Below are positions 12,050-23,568 of a stretch of DNA of 64,000 nucleotides, in pieces. Positions within the stretch are counted from its first letter, which is position 1. Each line of letters begins with the position of its first letter. The stretch is from NCBI GenBank assembly GCA_003116995.1, contig BDSL01000080.1:248001-312000 (forward strand), written 5' to 3'. The notes beneath the pieces are model-generated. The model was not told where the DNA came from. It saw nothing but the letters and a program-made list of their open reading frames with translations, and made no database searches. Source of the DNA: Yamagishiella unicocca (taxonomy: Eukaryota > Chlorophyta > Chlorophyceae > Chlamydomonadales > Volvocaceae). The position numbers and the translations under genes were made by a program.

Positions 12050-13633
12050 GGGGGTCTTGCAGGTCGTCATCCTCGTCAGCAGCAGGTAGGTGGCCTACCT
12101 CCTGCCTCCGTCAAGCAAGGCCCCAATCGCGCCAAAGCTCCGAATACGCTGCGCCAACTTACTTATAGACTACGGCAGTGCAGCCCCGCCGGATATATAC
12201 TGGCGTAGTGATCTATCTGATCGGCCGCCGCCTGCAGTTTAGCTGATGAAGCGGCAGTTTAGCTGACGAACGAAGCAGCCTAGGCGATTCCATGGGAGAA
12301 ACTTCCGTTGCTACCAGCTAGCTGCAGAGTAGCCTACCTTGGCCATGGGCGTGACGCACGGGCGGGTTTCTGATGGTAGGTGCAGTAAATGTGGGCAGCA
12401 GAGTGGGGACAATAATGGCGGGCAAGGCAGTGGTGACGATTGTATGTGGTGTACGTACCTACCTACCTCGATTGGAGCCGCGTGCTCTGAAGGCCACTTG
12501 GCACCAGATGCATCTTTCTTTCTTGGCCGTTTGCAAAACAGAGACAGCAGAACAGTGACAAAACGGAGACAGCACAGTGAAGGAACAGACAGGACAAAAC
12601 AGAGGCAGAACAGCGACAAGACAGTGACAAAACAGTCAGCAGCAGGCGCCCTTCCATCCCCGAGTGTCAGCGAGGGCGGTAGGTGCTGTCGGCGGCAGCA
12701 GCGGCGGCAGGACCCGCGGCGGCAGCGGTGTGCGCTGTCGATCGGCGCGCGAGCATGTCATCATGGCAGCTACACCCGCAGTGAACGGCTCCACACCGCC
12801 ATTGGTGGGCCAGGATGTACGATGAGCGGGTAGGCACGGGGCGGGCTCACGGTGCGGTCCCATGCGGCGGTGCGGACCTGCTGGGCGCTCTCATCGCTGC
12901 CATCGTCATCCTCAGCCGTGGTGCCCTCCTCGCCAGAAGCGATCGATGCAATGCGCGGGCTGCAGGTGAGCCTCCCGCGCTTCAACCACACACCCACGGC
13001 AGCGGCTCCAGCACGTAGTACGTAGCGCTTGCGCGGATTGGAGGCATCAGCCAGTCGCGCGGGCCGCATCGCCGCGGCTTTTATTATTGCGACAATCGAC
13101 ACGCACGTGACATCTACGTCCGCGCGCCCGTGGGGCGTTCGGCGGTTAACCGCTGCCTGAGCGAGTTTTACCGCAAGCAAGCATATAATGCGATCATTAA
13201 GACTCTGATTTATTCAGTTGTTCCGAGAAAGTGCTTGACAATATACCTGACGAGGCGGAATCCGCCGGTTTTGCTGTGTCAGCTTCCACCTTTCATCATT
13301 GTTTTGCTGTGTCCTGTAGAATGCATTCATAAGCGTTCTCATGGACCCACGGTGATGTGATTAATGACGCATCACGCATGTCAGCAGTCATACCTGAGCG
13401 GGCATCATCAGTAGCGCAGCGCCTTTCAATTAAGGGTATAAATATAGCTAAAATTTTCACGTTTCATGTGTGCAGATACGTCAGCACACATTATACACTT
13501 TCAGCCCGCCCTTGTTTGTTCGCCATTCATTTCCTACCTCAACCCGTTTCTTCGCGACGTCGCCGGGATGACCGTTTCAAGCGGAAAACTCCGTCAAGGC
13601 CTCCTGACACTGTGTTGTTTCCAGTGTTTGCAT
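12050..13633 (-). pseudogene. Family relic C: decayed copy with compensating frameshifts
   Basis: An exon 1 relic reads from the ATG at 13633 in register with F2, but a TGA replaces the conserved Trp codon of the WxGD motif. Exon 2 (about 13158 down to 12050) keeps SNPRKRY, GVWLKRGRL, SDESAQQVRTAAWDRTVSP and, far downstream, a GAGCTTTGGCGCGATTGG end matching ELWRxWG. Inside the core a 4-bp and a 5-bp insertion cancel, so the frame is lost and regained (KRYVLRAGAAAVGVW instead of KRYYVLEPLGVW). An insertion with a CAAAACAGAGACAG-type repeat interrupts the middle. Several other differences from F2 are short duplications or losses of about 4 bp. The stops and insertion make it non-functional in its original form. 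Confidence 0.7.
12530..12645. repeat. Degenerate ACAAAACAGAGACAG-type tandem repeat inside relic C
   Basis: Imperfect units of the kind CAAAACAGAGACAGCA or GACAAAACGGAGACAGC recur over about 115 bp. F1 and F2 have no equivalent between the HLVPSGL-coding part and the upstream Ser/Ala tract, so the array was inserted into or expanded within the relic. Confidence 0.6.
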
Positions 13634-14123
13634 GTCCAATTGGCGGAACGTACGCCGCCGCACGCACGCTTGTCTAGCCGGAAAGTAAGGTTTCGCGTGA
13701 CCTACCAAAAGGCGAAGTTGAGACCTGCAAAAATAGTGCGAAGTAAGCAGTACCCAAGGACCTTATTCATATGCATGACTATATGCAGGATATATACATA
13801 GCTTACCACGCATCAGTAGGATAACGGATGGTAGCCTAATCCAGGTAGGCAGGTTCGCTTGCGACAATCGCTGACACTACTAAAATCTTGTTGAGGGCCT
13901 CGATGAAGGCCGCAGACACTCAGGTCGATACGCAAATATGTGATATATACACATGACAACAAAACTCGTATGGCCCAAAATACTTCCGACGGGCGCTTTT
14001 TTTTACGTACAAAACGGTTCTTCCTACCTGGCTGGTCATGTGTAAGAGGTCATGCATGACTACTACTGTTGATATCATCGATTCATTGTCATTAACATCA
14101 ACACTCCCAGACATAATAATAGA
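13634..14123. other. Upstream flank of relic C, nothing recognised
   Basis: I see no gene, motif or clear repeat here. There is a short T-run near 13999. Confidence 0.35.
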
Positions 14124-14640
14124 GAGGTGACAGTCTCCTCAAGCCTGGGCGAACCCAGGACAAGAAGAGGGGCCCATGCCGCGCCTCACCATACGGTACG
14201 ACATCCGGGGCTGACACCCAGCAGGCGCCCCGAAGAGCACAGCAAAGCCTCAAAAGGCACAAAGACGCCACCCTGCCCAAACAGCAGCCAAGACGCAACA
14301 GCACAGCCAACCGACGTCACGGCCGCCAGACACTGCAGAACGAAACGCGCAACCCGCACGAAACAGCGGGAAAAGGTGACAACAAGAAGCCGGGGGAGAG
14401 CAGCCCAAAAAGGGAGTTACATGATGTTACAGTGTCGTCAAGCCCGGGCGAATCCGGGACAAGAAGGGGGGTCCATGTCCGTGGCCGCACCATACCTATC
14501 TATCAGCGCCGGGGTTGAAGGCAACTAGCGCCCCGAAGGGCACAGGAAGGCCTCGAAAGGCACATAGACGCCGGCGAAACCAGGACAACGAAGCGGGGTG
14601 TCCAGACAGATACCTCACCGTGCGTACGACAAGTAATTCA
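14124..14640 (+). repeat. Tandem, diverged copies of a repeat with CAAGCCTGGGCGAACCCAGG hairpin
   Basis: Two diverged units begin about 300 bp apart, at about 14124 and 14424. Each starts with a CAGTnTC-TCAAG word, then a hairpin of the type CCTGGGCGAACCCAGG (first) or CCCGGGCGAATCCGGG (second), then GACAAGAAG. A partial third unit starts near 14570. Related sequence occurs inverted at 17135-17185. The units share CGCCCCGAAGAGCACAG and GCCTCAAAAGGCACA-like words downstream. This looks like a dispersed element or satellite; no coding capacity was recognised. Confidence 0.5.
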
Positions 14641-15993
14641 GCGCTAGCAGCCAGCAGACGCCCCAAAAGTAACTACAGGGAAAACAGGAAACCCGCCGCC
14701 GCGACCCAGATGGCGTAAAAACTCCCAGGCACCCCAAGGCCCACCGTAGGATAAACGGTGGGACCCCAGACAGCTGAGCCCGCAGACAGCCTAGACCGAT
14801 CGACGAGCTGTGTGGGGGTAGAAACTCCAGGCGGCCCAGGGCACCACCCACACGCGGAAAACGCCCCACCCGAAGCCAGGGTTCAGCCAGCACACCGTAA
14901 GCGACCACCAAACACATGGAGGAACGGGTGGGGGGCCCCCCAAGTAACCCATCCACCCAAATGTACATGACCACGTAGGAGGTCGTCGTTATGTCTGGAT
15001 TCCTACTTCTTTAGCATGAGCCGGCGTGGGTGTCCAAAACGATTGCGTGCGATGTGTCGTTTACAGCGGTACCTCGCTCGAAATATGGCCGATGGGGACA
15101 GCAGTTATGTTATGGGCGCCAAGGGAGGCCAGCATTGCCTACCAGCAGTCTAACGACGGTACACACGCACCGCCATGTACGCACGGATTTCTCCGTCCGT
15201 GCGTATGCACCGCCCACATAACCTGTTTGGCTGTCATGCCCCACAGCAGGCTTCGGCCGTCGCGGACACTAGGTGTTCGTGCTTTCCTGGCTGGCACTCG
15301 TGGCCGACTCCAGGCCTGACTGTCGCGCGCTGTTGTTAGCGCTCAGGCTACAACTGACCAGGTCGTAGACACGTTAACCGCAGGTGAACGCCGCAAGTCG
15401 CTACCTCTTCCGGGGACTGCCCCGGGTATCCTGACTCCCGACCGAAGCGCGGCCCACAGCTGCACTGTTGCTTGCGGGGGCAACTATGCTCGACACTGTT
15501 GTTACACGTCTGCAACTGGGCACCTCGTGCGAGAGGATACTTCGAGCACGGCCGGGAATGCCAGGCGTGGCATCCGGCGCGTGCTAAGGCGGCGGAGGCT
15601 CGGTGGGCCCGATGTGCGCACCTAATCCCTGCGGCTCCGATCGTGAGCCAGCTACCACCTAACACCGAAAGTTACCAGACGGTATAAGACGGCGTCCGTT
15701 ACTTAGTGTCAACGAACCATACCTAACAACACACTTGCGAGATATTTCACTCCAACTGTCATGCCCAGATACGCGTTTCTGGAGCGGCACCGAAACCATG
15801 ACTAATGCCCGCGAATCGTTCATGCCGGCGCTGGGGCATGACATGGCGTAGCTCAACGACTGGCATCAGGACAGAGCTGTTACACCCGGCGGCGGGCCGC
15901 TGGCTGGGGATGTACACTTATCGGTTTTCGGTTATCCATCCGCCATGTCGCTGGCAGCATACCCCCATACAGGATATTGCGGTATTCGCTACC
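14641..15993. other. Intergenic stretch, nothing recognised
   Basis: Only short frames occur on both strands, none with a recognisable protein or consistent exon structure. Confidence 0.35.
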
Positions 15994-16097
15994 CGCGCAC
16001 ATAGCCCGTATCGGACTCTACCTTCCGCGACCGCGCACATGCCCGGTATCGGACCCTACCTTCCGTGACCGCGCACATGCTCCGTATCGGACTCACT
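15994..16097. repeat. 38-bp tandem repeat, about 2.7 units
   Basis: Two full units, 15994-16031 and 16032-16069, and a partial third to about 16097. Each begins CGCGCACAT and contains GTATCGGACYCTACCTTCCG, with few mismatches between units. Confidence 0.75.
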
Positions 16098-17679
16098 GAA
16101 GCGCCGAGATTTGCTTGGCTACACACAAACTTATGTTACCCGTTCTTTTTAAACCCATGTACGTGCAGCAGTGCTCGCGCGCACCGCCAGTAAATTAGGA
16201 CACGCTGAACACAAACACGGATGCCAATCCTGCTAAACCTGCTTACACGCAGCACCTGAAAACCCAAGCGCGGCAAGGGCGACCAATACAAGGGCTTTCG
16301 GCGGCGTGCGTGGCAGGCAGGCAGGCGTCGCGTGTCCCCAACGCCATGACCGACAAGCACCATTCCATGTTAGATCCATGTTCGTCAGGTCCATGTTAAA
16401 CCATGTTAGATCCATTGCTTCTAATCGGCTCGCGTTGGTATGGTGCCTTCTTCGCAGTGATAGTTATACAAGCATCTGTCCAAGCAAGCCATTTGGCCAG
16501 CGAGTGGTGGGCGCTGTGCAGCGCCAATTCGTCGCGTGCTCAGGCCGGCGCTGATCGTCAACGCGCACGGCACGCAAGGCGACGTCGGGCACCCGCTGAT
16601 GCAAAACATCTGTTCTGTCTGTATTTTCCATGTACCCAGACCTTCCCTCACAAACATCATATGGTGGCTCCAGGCAACAAAGATACTAGATGTATACCGC
16701 CGGCGTTTGTGCGCCTCTCTGCACGCACATGAATAGGCCGGACGCACATCGCTCTAATACATCATTAGACAAAGCACAAAACCCTGTGCACATGCTAAGA
16801 ACCCAGCTCACACAGGTCCAGCAGCAGGTACATATGGCCGTCGGCCCCCCTCGGTGGCCGGAGCTGTTTGGAATAAGCGCGCTTCACACGTAGGGGGAAC
16901 CCATGCATCCCCGCTACGAGGGATGCAAGAAGAAATGCTGCAATTTCAAAATGGCGGGTATACCCAGCCCACCTCCGATGCTCTTACCAAAAGCCATATC
17001 CGCACTCCCGACGGAGACAGAGAGCAGGCGAGCGTACATGCATGTACCTGCCCTTAAACGTGTACCGCCGCGTAGTGTACACCTCTACCAAGCAAAAATA
17101 CCTAAGCTCAAAACTGCGGGTGGACGGGTGGGTGGGTTCGCCCAGGCTTGAAGACACGCACTGTAACGTCTCCTTATTACCAGATCAGGAGATACAACAC
17201 ATTGCTGCAGAATGCAACACATCGCTGCAGACTATTTAGTAGTGCACTTGTTGTGCCAATCGATCCGTGACATTGCGACAGGGTAGGTTTCCGTACACGG
17301 TATACCCCGTGCGCACGCAGGCGTTCATTCAACGAATAAATTCACATAAAGACATCAACATAAGCAATACGTGCGGGCGAGCAAATGGCCCATGTATGCT
17401 GCCAAATGCTTGTGGGGTTAATACACATATGGACGCCATTGCTAAGCAACGAGCAGCTGTTTTAATGCTTATCCAATAACCGTCTCGCTCGTCATTGGGA
17501 CGCGGATGACACGTCCTGCCGCAAGAATTGCATTGACGTCATGTCACCGGCTGAAGACGATTGGCTTGACATACGCCAGAAACGGCTGCGCGCGACAACG
17601 CGTCCAAGCACCACGTCAGGCCGTTAACCTCCATCGTCATAATTGCTTGCACGCAAACTTCGTTCTATCTATCTCCTCT
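16098..17679. other. Intergenic stretch with inverted repeat copy
   Basis: No supported gene. A minus-strand copy of the 14.1-kb repeat end lies at 17135-17185. Short direct repeats occur at 16366-16415 (CCATGTTAGATCCAT-type words) and at about 17190-17230 (AACACATTGCTGCAGA and AACACATCGCTGCAGA). Confidence 0.4.
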
Positions 17680-19145
17680 TCACTCAAGGCCCCATGAGTA
17701 CCAAAGCTCTGTGACAGCAGCGGCGTCAGGGATTGTACGGCCATCGCCTCCGCCGGACAGAGGCAAGGCTGCCTGCTGTGATGTCGGTTGTTGCAACGTC
17801 AGCCATTGCGCTGGTGCAAGGCTGGGTTGAAGGATGCTGCCGTAGAAGAAGCCCGCGGCCGCCGCGGGGTCGGTGGGCGCGGCAGTGATGCCAGATGGAG
17901 CCATGCCGGCGGGCAGCAGCGGCCAGGTTGTCTTGGTCATGGGCGTCACAGGAGCTGGAGCAGTGGCGGTGCTGACGGAGGCGAACCGGGGTAGCAGCGT
18001 GGTGTCGAAGGCGGTCGAGGGGGCGGTCATCCCTGTGTATGCCTGCTGGGTCTCTGTGGCAACGGAGCTGTGCGAGCGATCAGGACAACTGTGATAGTCG
18101 AGTTTGAAAAGGATCGGCTCCGCGCAGCGTTGCTGTAGCAGCTGCTGCTGCTGCTGCTGCTGCTGGAGGAGGAGCTCTCGGTAGGCGATGTCTTGCTGCC
18201 GCTGCTGCTGTTGCTGCAAGCTGACGTAGAGACTTGCAGCGGTTTGGGTCTGGATGGGGTTGAGCGGCGCCATCATGGGTTCACCATGTGAGGCAGTTGC
18301 AGAGCTGATGGCTGCGTAGGCATCCGGCGCCACCCCCGTCTGCTGCCGCTCTGGTGTAGAGGGCTCCAGCTTCAGAGCCGGCGCAGGTTCGTTCGACGAT
18401 AAGCCGCGCACAGGCCTTTGGTGCTCAGGGCTTCGCTGTAAAGCGCAATTGTCGTCAGAGCGGGATCCCCCTGTGGCTTCGAAACCAGCGGTGCACTCGG
18501 CTGCATCGCCATTGGTCGTCGGGCTGCAGGTGAGCCTCCCGCGCTTCACCCACACGCCCAGCGGCTCCAGCACGTAGTAGCGCTTGCGCGGGTTGGAGCT
18601 AGGAGGTCGTAGGTGGTCAACTGCGACTGCTGCTGCGACGACAGGCGCGAGAGGGATTGGGCGCTCGAGGCAGGCGTCGCATATCTGAGGGTATCAGGGT
18701 ATGAGAATTGCAAACGCTGTTAATAATGGGCACTTGCCTAGGGCTTTTGCCGAAGTCGTATCATCTGTGCGCCCATTGAAGTCACGTAAGCAGCGGCGCA
18801 TCACCTTGTGCTAGAGGCTTCATATTAATGAAAAGAACAATTAGATTTACAATGCAAGAGCCAAAACGGCATGGCTGTTCCAGTGTTCTTTGGTGCACGC
18901 TGCGAGCCCTGTATGTGCTGCGGTAGGAAGAGTGTGTGTGTGTGTGGTGTGTTGGAGTTGGTCTTTGACTGCCTTATTACAAAATTTTCTGGCGAGATTA
19001 TTCGGTCGAGATACTGTAACGTTCTCATATGACAGCCCTTGTCGCAACTCGCAACCCGCCGCACCTGCTGGAGCTCGCCGACATCGCCATCCCAAGAGGA
19101 TACCGCCAGCACTTCTGGCAGTATGTGGTTGACCAAGCCTTGCAT
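17680..19145 (-). CDS. Family copy D: diverged, polyGln-containing paralogue
   Basis: Exon 1 is 19145-19065 (27 aa, ending SSWDGDVGELQQ) and exon 2 is 18684-17680, giving about 361 aa. The intron is phase 0 (GTGCGG donor, TACCCTCAG acceptor) at the family position. Exon 2 opens ICDACLERP, has RKRYYVLEPLGVWVKRGRL, then diverges into Gln-rich sequence with two runs (one of eight Gln near 18135-18165), a Met/Pro/Ala-rich tract, and a C-terminal ELWYSWGLE immediately followed by the stop. Only the exon 1 motif, the core and the C-terminal WG motif are kept relative to F1 and F2, which points to these three as the constrained parts. Function unknown. Confidence 0.7.
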
Positions 19146-21756
19146 CCTTCGTTCGTGGTTGTGAGACTACAGGGATCTAGCCAGCAAAGTTGCGGCCCGC
19201 TTGTCCTGCAGGCACAAAGTGGCGCGCACAGCTGTTATGGTGCATCATTAAATGCAATAATATAAAAAGCCGTTCGGATGGACGCATACCGTGGTAGGGT
19301 AGCCTAATCCGGGCGTTGGCAACTCGGGTCCGTTCTGCAGTGCTTCAATTGGCGTCACTGTAGATCTACACTTTCTTCTTATTAATATGATTTATGTCAT
19401 TCCATAATGACCACGTTAGATAAAGGGGTGTCGGGTGCAAATGTGTTATCTTACCGTCTGGCAGTACGATTCCTACCTGGCCGTCCGCCGCGCCGTATTG
19501 TAGCATTTGCATACAAAGGGACGTAGAATTACATACTGCAGATACAGATGGATATCCGTTAGAGTGTCTGCAGTTGACGTCCTTGCAAGCTGCAGTCTAC
19601 GTCTTTCGGCATAAACACGTGGTGATTCCTTACACTTCAAAACGTAAGCTCACTGCTGCTCATGGGTCATGAACCCTGAATGCATCAAAATGCGGCCAGA
19701 GGATTGCGGATGAATAACATCGTCAGGACCATCAGGACGCTGGCGAACGGAGTAGGCAACCGTCTTTAGGGTCCAAACATGTATGATCGCATTCAAACGT
19801 TTCCGCAACCTTTCCAATGGGGCGCGATTAATTTGTGGATAAGAGGATCAAGTTAAAGTGGCCCACCTGCGCGTCACGTACTTGCCCTTATGGCCAGTGC
19901 ACCCGCTTCTGTGGCTGCAAAAATCACGTTATAAAGTGGACAGAGGACCGCGGGTGTTCGAGGCCGTCGACTTTGTGGCCGTCCGTAGGTGGGCCGCGCC
20001 ATTTTCGTGCTGTTGGGTGGCAGGCGCTGTGGGGGGGCGCCCCTTCTGGACCGTACGGCGGCGCCTAGCGTGCGGAGGGGCTTCCCACTTTGGGGCTGTC
20101 CCTGTGTACTTGTTTGTGCGGTCTCGTCCCCTCTTTCTGTGCAGCGGCTCAGCATGGAATGGCATCGCGCGCGTTTGGGGGAGCCGAGTGCATGCTGATT
20201 TCCCTATCTCTGCACTGTTTTATTGCCTCGTGTTTTGTTTAGGGTGGCGTCTTTTGCGGTTCAGTCTCATCGGGGCGTATCTGGTGGGCCCAGGAGACCC
20301 GGGCGGAAACCCTCGCCAGGAAACCGTAAAACACATTTACCCATTCACAGAAGAATCACATGAGCCATCACCTGCACTTGGGCCGAAGCACACCGAAGAC
20401 GTTGTGCACTCATCCGCACGCATGCGCCATACATGTGTACAGTTAGCACCCAATGAGTTGTCACGAAATGTGCGCATCCATCACAACGCGACAGCATGAA
20501 CAAATGCAGAGTCACGTGGCTGCCTTATCGTGTGCGGTTACATTGCCACGTCAGGACGAACAAGCCCTTGAACCCCTCCCTCCTTCCCTCTCTGCCCTTC
20601 TGTCTCTCCCTTCTCTCCCTTCTCTGCCTTTCTGTCGCTCCCTTCTCTCCCTTCGCTCTCTGCCTTTCTGTCTCTGACTGCTGCTGCACGAATCTGTGTT
20701 TGTCGGCACCGGGCGTGCGTCCCCGCACCTGCCTAGCCGTGCGTCTCCTCCTTAACAAACCGCGGTAGTGTGGCTGCCTGGTGTGGCTGTCTCCCTGGCG
20801 TGTTTTCGGGTATCACTTCTGCGGTCCGGGTGGCACCCTTTTCTGTGTTTGTTTTACGTGTGCACGATGGGGTCCGGTGCATTGGGAAGTGGACCGTTGG
20901 ACCCCACGCTGCTTCGTCTTCTAGTGTTCGATCGGTGGCACGTTCGCGTTTGTGCGTGACGTGTTTGGTTCGGCTCATTCGGTGACGATTGAATCCGGAC
21001 GATGTGCGCACGGCGTCGTCCTTGGCCTGCAAGAAGCCGTTGGCCTGCCTTCTGCTTAACTTCCGCATCCTGCTTACTAGTGCCTCGGAGCCCGAGGTTC
21101 CGTGGTCCCCGTCCTCTTTTTGTGAACCTCGTCATGGGGTCGTGCATCTGTCGCGCTGCTTGCGGCGCTGTCTCTGTTCTCCGTCGTCTGTCGTCCTCCA
21201 CCCTCTCTGGTGCTGGCTGCTGGAGCTTCGACGCGCTTTGGTGCTCGGCGGCGCTGGCGCTTCTGATGATGGTCCTCGCTCCCGGCCGCGGCACCTCAAC
21301 TCGCGGTCCCTCGCTGAAGGCTGAGTGCTCGAGGCCGTGACCACGCTGAAGGCTCGGTTCTTGCGGTGGCACTGGCCTCGACGGCTCGGTTCTTGATGGC
21401 GGCAATGGATCCGATGTCGGCTCGTTTTGTTGACTCTTGTCCAAGTTGCAGGCTTGGTGTTGGTGGCTCGCGTTTCGACTGCGCATTCCCTTCTCGGCGG
21501 GTTTTTTTCTCCCGTGACTTGAGTAGCGGCCTGGCCTCTTTGCCCTCGCGATTGTGCTTTCGTGCTTCGTTGGGCTTAGCGTTAGCGGCTCGAGTTCGGA
21601 CTGGTTTGGACACATATTCCCTAGTCGGAGAGGCTCTTTCGCGCTTGTAGTCGCCTTCTGCCTACTGTCGGCCTCGGTCGGCTGCCTTTTCCCGACAAGT
21701 GAGGAGTGGTTTGACTTCATCCGGTGATCTGTGTCGTGGCCTGGCCCATGGGGCCC
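19146..21756. other. Intergenic stretch with C/T-rich repeat, no supported gene
   Basis: About 20570-20685 is a C/T-rich imperfect repeat built on CTGCCTTTCTGTCTCTCCC. The long minus-strand open frame at 20854-21720 is Arg/Ser/Pro-rich with no recognised motif. Its openness could follow from base composition, so I do not call it a gene. Confidence 0.35.
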
Positions 21757-22338
21757 TCATGGTTGCGCTTCCGCGCTTTCAGCCGTTCTGGTTCCCGCGT
21801 AACTTTCGCATTCTGCCTTGTAAGTAGTAACTTTCGCATTCTGCCTGGACGGGCTTATTCGTGCACGGATTATTTGCGAAACTTCGTGTCGCCAACACGG
21901 TATGGCAATGTTTTGGTAATTGAGCTTCGTTGCCGGCTTAAACCCATTGCGCGGAAGCCTTGGTGTTCGGAGCCAACTGTCTCCGTCTTCGCCTGGAGCA
22001 ATATATATGCCAATATCATTCTTCTCGTACTCGGCGCTCGTCTGGGGGACGATGAACAGGAAAATGTCAAACATCCACATCCGGAAGATCAGTTCGGTGT
22101 GCCTGGGATAGGGGCGCCCCGGACCTGCAGATTTGTACTGTACTGCAGTGCAATAAATTTCCGTCCCCATTTGGACGTACTTGAAATGCGTGACTAAGCC
22201 TGTTCTATTGACGGCACTAATTACGTTTGAATTGATGCATCTTGCAAACCTAAGGGCTGGGACCTCCGCCATCCATAGTCCTGCATGACTTGCGTTGTAC
22301 GTCGGAATACGCCCCCACAGAATACTGCCCCAAATCAC
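21757..22338 (-). CDS. Open frame of unknown function
   Basis: A single open frame of about 193 codons. Its composition is more protein-like than that of other frames here: it is not low-complexity and has mixed hydrophobic and charged stretches such as FKYVQMGTEIYCTAVQYKS and WMFDIFLFIV. I do not recognise the family. A short direct repeat (AACTTTCGCATTCTGCCT, twice at about 21799-21846) overlaps its C-terminal part, and no upstream exon or promoter could be identified. It may be a fragment of a mobile element or a chance frame. Confidence 0.25.
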   Translation of the reverse strand: MIWGSILWGRIPTYNASHAGLWMAEVPALRFARCINSNVISAVNRTGLVTHFKYVQMGTEIYCTAVQYKSAGPGRPYPRHTELIFRMWMFDIFLFIVPQTSAEYEKNDIGIYIAPGEDGDSWLRTPRLPRNGFKPATKLNYQNIAIPCWRHEVSQIIRARISPSRQNAKVTTYKAECESYAGTRTAESAEAQP

Positions 22339-22436
22339 TCCTAGCTTACGTAAGCACAGTACAATTAGTTACCGGGCCGGATCAGGCCGCGGGATCGAGT
22401 CATCAAGCATCAGGCACGTAAGGAACACAAATAGCA

Positions 22437-22860
22437 GCCGTGTTCGCACGCACCCAACAACCCATGGGCCGTGTTTTCCCGCAAATCTCTCCCGTGTTCC
22501 CACCGATTCCCCCGCTCACATCACCCGCATGGATGCCCGGTGGTACCCTTGATATGAATTCTTAGAGACTACTCGATGTGTTCGGACAACTCACAGGGAC
22601 GGGAACACGGCTGTAGAGGCTGGGAACGGGAACATGAGAGGCTGGGAACACGGCCATCCATCCGTGTCCCCGCCCTTTCAAATTGTACGGGTTCATGTAT
22701 TACACGTGGGTTTGTGGGAACACGGTGCGTGTCATGACCGTGTTTTAGGCCGTGTTCCTGGCCTTGCCAGGCCTTGCGGCTGGTGAGAGCCGACAGGAAG
22801 CATTTCCCCAGGAAGCATTCCGACGGCGTTGGCCACAGGAAGCATTTCCCCACCTTTATT
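22437..22860. repeat. Inverted-repeat-like block built on CGTGTTCCC / GGGAACACGG
   Basis: CCGTGTT and CCCGTGTTCCCACC words at 22437-22505 are matched in reverse by repeated GGGAACACGG words at 22600-22730. AGGAAGCATTTCCCC occurs at about 22795 and 22838, with an intermediate AGGAAGCATTCC between them. This could be a non-autonomous mobile element; its ends were not defined. Confidence 0.35.
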
Positions 22861-23568
22861 TTATATAGCAATTTCCTGGGCAGTAAGCATTATTATAATT
22901 TTGGATGTAAGCATCGAAGACAAGGTTGATAATGCTAAATATGTCGTGAGGGCGTTGAGTCCGTGCATTGCACTATTGATGATCAAGTTGATGAGGCGTT
23001 GTTATTCAGTCATCTTTCCCCGATAAGTATCATTTAGTGTACTGCTTTCTAATCTAGTGTTGCAAGCCGTGAGCCGGACCTTTTGAACGGGCAAGAGCGA
23101 TAGTATCAAGACCATGAAATTATAACATGGGAGTGAACTTAAGCCAGAACCCCGTGGGTAATGCAACGGCGAATAAGGCAATTATGTTCGGCACAATCAC
23201 AAGCGCATAAACTGGGAGTACCCCCTCGACGTCGATTGGACGATTGCGTTATGTACTTTCCACCAAACCTAGTCTTACAACTAAGACCTGCAGAGTTGTC
23301 ACCTGTACAGTATGTCTTTTTAATTAGCATTCAGTTGTAGGCAGGCTCCCAGCAGTATCGGCTTGTAAATACACAGGACCCGGTCGCCTGTATTGCGCAA
23401 GCGCATGACGGTGAGCATTAAGCTATAAGCAGAGAAAGTGAATTTGTGACTGAATGGCTGTGGTATCTTCCCTAAGTGCAGCGGTCCCCGTGGTTCTTGC
23501 AGGGACTGCCGCCCTAAGAGTACGCTGGCTAGATCCAACAGGCTGACCGTGAGCCTCTTGAGTTCACG

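Noticed and set aside
20854..21720. Minus-strand 288-codon Arg/Ser/Pro-rich frame
   Set aside because: No recognised motif, biased composition, no splice context or family relation; openness plausibly due to composition.
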